A DNA stretch of 9,555 nt from an uncultured Alphaproteobacteria bacterium (GTDB lineage Bacteria > Pseudomonadota > Alphaproteobacteria > Rickettsiales > UBA1997): positions 1 to 9,555 of the forward strand of contig CAIUFU010000199.1 in NCBI GenBank assembly GCA_903898475.1, in the 5' to 3' direction. Within the stretch, counting starts at the first letter, position 1. Each line of letters starts with the position of its first letter. The notes below the pieces were generated by a model. That model did no database searches, was not told the origin of the DNA, and saw only the letters and a list, made by a program, of their open reading frames with translations. Position numbers and translations under genes: made by a program. Positions 6,559-9,555 of this stretch are shown in pieces.

Positions 6559-6822
6559 ATGTTAAAATTTATTGTAAAAATCTGGCCGGCATTTTTGCCA
6601 ATTTTAGTTTATATTTTTTGGACTTACGTGGTTGAAGGTTTGATTTTAGAGCGTTTTCTGCGTCGCAAAAAAATTATTGATGGTGAAAAATTGGTTGGTG
6701 AAAAAAGCGAAGCGGCACAAAAAGTCGGAATGTTTTCGTTGAAAAATCAATGTTTTGTGACGGTGCTTTACGTCAGTTTGGCCATGGCGATTTTTACTTT
6801 AATTATGTCGGCATTTTCTTAA
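6559..6822 (+). CDS. Small membrane protein with two transmembrane helices, unknown function
   Basis: The protein has 87 residues. Helix one spans about 8-28 (IWPAFLPILVYIFWTYVVEG) and helix two about 65-85 (CFVTVLYVSLAMAIFTLIMS). Between them lies a basic loop (RFLRRKKIIDGEKLVGEKSE), which by the positive-inside rule should face the cytoplasm. It faintly recalls small alphaproteobacterial membrane proteins such as DUF6111, but this is a guess from size and layout. It has no copper-binding Met/His/Cys pattern. The stop is seven bases before the copA ATG, so it is probably the first gene of the copper operon, or a housekeeping gene that became linked to it. No Shine-Dalgarno is visible. Confidence 0.7.
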   Translation: MLKFIVKIWPAFLPILVYIFWTYVVEGLILERFLRRKKIIDGEKLVGEKSEAAQKVGMFSLKNQCFVTVLYVSLAMAIFTLIMSAFS

Positions 6823-6829
6823 AAATCAG

Positions 6830-8335
6830 ATGAAATTATTTTACTCCTTATTTTTGGCTACATTGCTGCAAGCCGCGCCAATTCTAGCTAAAACCTATGA
6901 TTTAGAAATCAAAAAACAGGATGTTTTTGTTACAGGAAAGGCAGTTGAAGCGCTGACAATTAATGGCCAAATCCCCGGTCCGACCTTGCAATTTAGTGAA
7001 GGCGAAGACGTCGAAATCCACGTCAAAAATTCAATGGATGAAACAACCTCAATTCACTGGCACGGCATTTTATTGCCTCCAGAAATGGACGGCGTGCCGG
7101 GTCTTGGCGGCTTCAAAGGCATCGCGCCGCAAGAAACTTTTACTTACAAATTTAAAATCAGACAGGCCGGAACTTACTGGTATCACGCTCATTCCAATTT
7201 GCAGGAGCAGCGTGGCGTTTACGGGGCTATTGTGATTGCAGCTCGCCCTGATCCAAACGATCACGTGATTCTTCTTTCAGATTTTAGCGAAGAAACGCCG
7301 CAACAAATTTTAGCTAACCTCAAGCTTGACTCTGGCTATTACAATTATCGCAAACGCACGTTTGGTGATTTTTTTTCTGACGCTAAAAAATATGGATTTT
7401 TCGCAACTCTAAAAGACCGAGCAATGTGGGGTGAAATGCGCATGGATGCCACAGATTTATCTGATGTGAGCAAATATCATTTCTTAGTTAACGGCAAAAA
7501 TATTGACGAGAATTGGACGGCGATTTTTAAGAAAAATCAGCCAGTTCGGCTGCGATTCGTTAATGCTTCGGCGATGACTTTTTTTGATGTTTCGATTCCA
7601 CATTTAAAAATGAAATTAATTGAAGCTGACGGCCAAAGCGTTCGCCCGCTTGCAATTGATGAGTTTCGTATCGCGCCTGCCGAAACTTATGATGTGATTG
7701 TTGAGCCGAAAGAAAATCAAGCTTACACAATTTTTGCCGAGAGTTTGGATCGCACGGGATACGCTCGCGCCACGCTGGCGCCAAGGCTTGGAATGTCTGG
7801 CGAAATTTCAAAAATGCGGGCGCGAACGGTGCTAAATATGGCTGATATGGGAATGGATCATGAAGAAAATTCTGGCGCTAAAGGTTGGGCCGATGCTTCT
7901 ACGCCACTGGGAAATAAGGCTTTAAGCTATGCAGATTTAATTTCGCTAAAGCCGCAAAAAGATTTGCGCCAGCCAATTCGCGAAATCACTTTTAACTTCG
8001 GCGGCAGCATGAATCGCTACATTTGGACGATTAACGGCGAGAAATTTCCTGCGCCAACTCGGGTAAAATTTGGCGAACGTCTGCGGTTAAAATTTATCAA
8101 TGACACGATGATGGCTCATCCGGTGCATCTTCACGGCATGTTTATGCAGCTCGAAAATGGCCAGAAAATGCAATGGCTGCCCAATAAACATACGATAATT
8201 GTGCCACCGGGACAAAGCGTTTCAGCACTTCTTGCGGCAGATGAAGCAGGTGAATGGTCGTTTCACTGTCATCTACTTTACCACATGGCCAGCGGCATGA
8301 TGAGTAGCGTCACGGTGGAGAAGGGTGATGAGTAG
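6830..8335 (+). CDS. copA: CopA-family multicopper oxidase (periplasmic copper tolerance)
   Basis: The protein is a three-cupredoxin-domain oxidase expected to oxidise Cu(I) to Cu(II) or bind copper in the periplasm. All four copper-ligand motifs are present: HWHG (76-79), HAH (119-121), HPVHLHG (430-436) and HCHLLYHMASGM (479-490). In the last, His-Cys-His with His485 and Met490 makes the type 1 site. Domain 1 covers about 22-140, domain 2 about 145-310 and domain 3 about 380-498. Residues 1-20 (MKLFYSLFLATLLQAAPILA) form a Sec-type signal peptide with cleavage near Ala20. No twin arginine is present, although CopA proteins usually use Tat. The Met-rich linker of classical CopA is reduced to one NMADMGMDH motif (336-344), and the length of 501 is below the usual 550-600. 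The stop overlaps the copB start. Confidence 0.95.
   Translation: MKLFYSLFLATLLQAAPILAKTYDLEIKKQDVFVTGKAVEALTINGQIPGPTLQFSEGEDVEIHVKNSMDETTSIHWHGILLPPEMDGVPGLGGFKGIAPQETFTYKFKIRQAGTYWYHAHSNLQEQRGVYGAIVIAARPDPNDHVILLSDFSEETPQQILANLKLDSGYYNYRKRTFGDFFSDAKKYGFFATLKDRAMWGEMRMDATDLSDVSKYHFLVNGKNIDENWTAIFKKNQPVRLRFVNASAMTFFDVSIPHLKMKLIEADGQSVRPLAIDEFRIAPAETYDVIVEPKENQAYTIFAESLDRTGYARATLAPRLGMSGEISKMRARTVLNMADMGMDHEENSGAKGWADASTPLGNKALSYADLISLKPQKDLRQPIREITFNFGGSMNRYIWTINGEKFPAPTRVKFGERLRLKFINDTMMAHPVHLHGMFMQLENGQKMQWLPNKHTIIVPPGQSVSALLAADEAGEWSFHCHLLYHMASGMMSSVTVEKGDE
8317..8320 (+). promoter_or_regulatory. Shine-Dalgarno of copB within the copA end
   Basis: GGAG lies seven bases before the ATG at 8328 and only four before a GTG at 8325. 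The spacing favours the ATG, so the frame open from the GTG is shortened by one codon. Confidence 0.6.
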
Positions 8336-9044
8336 AATTTTTGTAACTCTATTTTGTTTTTTAATTGCAGGTGAGGCCTGTGCGGCGATGAATCACGGCT
8401 TAGATCATCAGCAAATTTTTCAGGCATTTACGCTAGAAGCCGAAAGTGGTAAAGGTCGCGACGGAAGTGCTAGATCGTGGGATTTAGATGGCTGGATTGG
8501 CTCTGACTTAAATCGCCTGTGGCTTAAAAGTGAGAAAAAAGATTTTAAAAAATACGAAAATAAATCAGAGATTCAGGCGCTTTACAGCCGAAATGTTGGG
8601 CAATTTTGGGATGCGCAAATTGGTTTGCGTCACGATTTTAAAACCGATTTTTCTTCGCAAAATGTCGATTACGTAACTTTAGGAATGGAAGGAATCGCGC
8701 CTTATTTTTTTGAAACTGATGCTCATATTTTTTTAAGTGACGCCGGAAATTTTAGCGCCAGATTAAAGCAAGAAATCGATTTGTTGATTACGCAAAAATT
8801 AATTGCTGCGCCTTATTTTGAGGCGGATTTTTTTGCTCAAGATGTAGCAAAATTGCATGTGGCGTCAGGTCTTTCCGAGCTAGAGATTGGCGTTTTGACG
8901 CGTTATGAAATCTCGCGAAAATTCGCGCCTTATTTTTCTTGGCGCTACAATGTTAAAACTTTCGGCACCAAAAAAATTGCTCAAGAAAGTAATCAGATGA
9001 TTAGCGATTTTATTACTTCTGTGGGAATTAGGCTAAAGTTTTAG
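8328..9044 (+). CDS. copB: CopB-type outer-membrane copper resistance protein
   Basis: CopB is an outer-membrane beta-barrel that works with CopA in copper tolerance, probably by binding or limiting uptake of copper. The 238 residues start with a Sec signal (MSRIFVTLFCFLIAGEACAA, cleavage near 19-20). The typical CopB block DGWIGSDLNRLWLKSE follows at about 53-68, then ALYSRNVGQFWDAQIGLRHD (about 84-103). Alternating aromatic strands run to a terminal Phe, the outer-membrane insertion signature. The Met/His-rich N-terminal extension of many CopB proteins is reduced to MNHGLDH. The start overlaps the last eight bases of copA, so translation is coupled. The stop codon overlaps that of the convergent cas8c-like frame. 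Confidence 0.92.
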   Translation: MSRIFVTLFCFLIAGEACAAMNHGLDHQQIFQAFTLEAESGKGRDGSARSWDLDGWIGSDLNRLWLKSEKKDFKKYENKSEIQALYSRNVGQFWDAQIGLRHDFKTDFSSQNVDYVTLGMEGIAPYFFETDAHIFLSDAGNFSARLKQEIDLLITQKLIAAPYFEADFFAQDVAKLHVASGLSELEIGVLTRYEISRKFAPYFSWRYNVKTFGTKKIAQESNQMISDFITSVGIRLKF

Positions 9045-9555
9045 TAGCTAATAATAACCACGCCGGAGCCGCCAATGCTTCCCGGTGCATTCATCGCTTC
9101 ACCAGCGCCCGATGACTGTGCGCCTGTTACACTCTTGATTTTAGGATGAAGGCGGGCAATCGGAAGGATTTCTCCCGTCAACAGGCATTGGGCAATGTCG
9201 CCGGGGACCCCAGTAGATTGAGAGCGCATCCACCAATCCTGAACGGCTGCCGATTCGTGAACAGGCTTTTTCTCGCCTTGAATTTGAAAGATGCCAAAGC
9301 CAGTACCGAGATCATTGACGATGGGAAATTCGGTGATCCGCACTGGATCCCACTGTTCCATGAAACGGCAGACCGCAGAAAAATGCGGATCATTGATTTC
9401 CCGCTCGATGGCCAAATGGTGCTTCGTGCATTCGGCAAATGTTTCGAGAGCCCGGGCCGCTTCTTTTTCTGCCTTTTGAGGATCTTTGTCAGGCTTTTTA
9501 TAACCGAGAAGGTAGGCGCTGTTATCCCATAGTGTGCAAGGATTGAGACCAGAGC
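9041..9555 (-). pseudogene. cas8c: Truncated type I-C Cas8c (Csd1) fragment with a foreign C-terminal end
   Basis: Cas8c is the large subunit of the type I-C Cascade complex that recognises the PAM and target DNA. The frame is open from the right edge to a TAA at 9043-9041, giving 170 codons without a start in the window. It begins SGLNPCTLWDNSAYLLGYKK, with the LWDN...Y.LGY block of Csd1. It continues with an ALETFAECTKHHLAIEREIN helix, the block TGFGIFQIQGEKKPVHESAA and WW(MRS), then CLLTGEILPIARLHPKIKSV and TGAQSSGA. In intact Csd1 proteins (about 580-620 residues) GAQSSGA is followed by SFNLDAF and more than 300 further residues. Here it is followed by GEAMNAPGSI and GGSGVVIISY and a stop. 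That end resembles the C-terminus of glycine-rich or tail-fibre-like proteins. GC is about 50-58%, against about 35-42% to the left. The fragment is most likely non-functional or a junction artefact, and no other cas gene is visible. Confidence 0.8.

Noticed and set aside
7070..7264. Minus-strand frames inside copA (also 7560-7811)
   Set aside because: They are shadows of the copA coding frame, which carries all copper-ligand motifs.
9146..9532. 128-residue plus-strand frame in the right-end segment
   Set aside because: It lies opposite the cas8c frame, which has recognisable motifs; the plus-strand translation resembles no protein I know.
9045..9555. CRISPR repeat array beside cas8c
   Set aside because: No direct repeats of about 30 bases with regular spacing are present in the window.

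Overview
The window looks like part of an AT-rich alphaproteobacterial chromosome. Supporting signs are an RpoH with the family hallmark box, the split glycine decarboxylase (GcvPA/GcvPB), a CopA/CopB copper pair of proteobacterial type, and GC of very roughly 35-42% over the first 9 kb. The order cannot be fixed from this sequence. An ankyrin protein and a LamG-type pilin recall Rickettsiales/Holosporales-like lineages, but intact hisA and riboflavin synthase argue against a strongly reduced obligate parasite.

Layout. From the left edge to about 6.5 kb everything reads on the minus strand. In transcription order this is hisA, a small ankyrin-repeat gene with an in-frame stop followed by a long open remainder, gcvPA, gcvPB, a type IV pilin-like gene with a LamG/ConA-type domain, rpoH, and the first half of riboflavin synthase (ribE), which runs off the left edge. 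Gaps in gcvPA-gcvPB and rpoH-ribE are only 4-7 bases, so those pairs are probably co-transcribed and coupled. A good sigma70-type promoter (TTGACT, 17 bases, TTTAAT) lies just upstream of gcvPA. Its spacer is filled by a 6+3+6 inverted repeat.

From 6559 to 9044 the genes read on the plus strand: a small two-helix membrane protein, a CopA-family multicopper oxidase and a CopB-type outer-membrane protein. They form a compact periplasmic/outer-membrane copper-tolerance operon that diverges from hisA across a 63-base gap.

The last 0.5 kb is different. Base composition rises to about 50-58% GC, and the minus strand carries an internal piece of a type I-C CRISPR protein, Cas8c (Csd1), open to the right edge. 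At its C-terminal side the Csd1 similarity stops right after the conserved GAQSSGA motif. It is replaced by about 20 residues ending GGSGVVIISY, which resemble the end of glycine-rich/tail-fibre-like proteins. The stop codon overlaps the copB stop codon tail to tail. This is the most unusual point in the window: a truncated, possibly chimeric cas8c from foreign DNA, or an assembly junction. No other cas gene and no CRISPR repeat array is visible.
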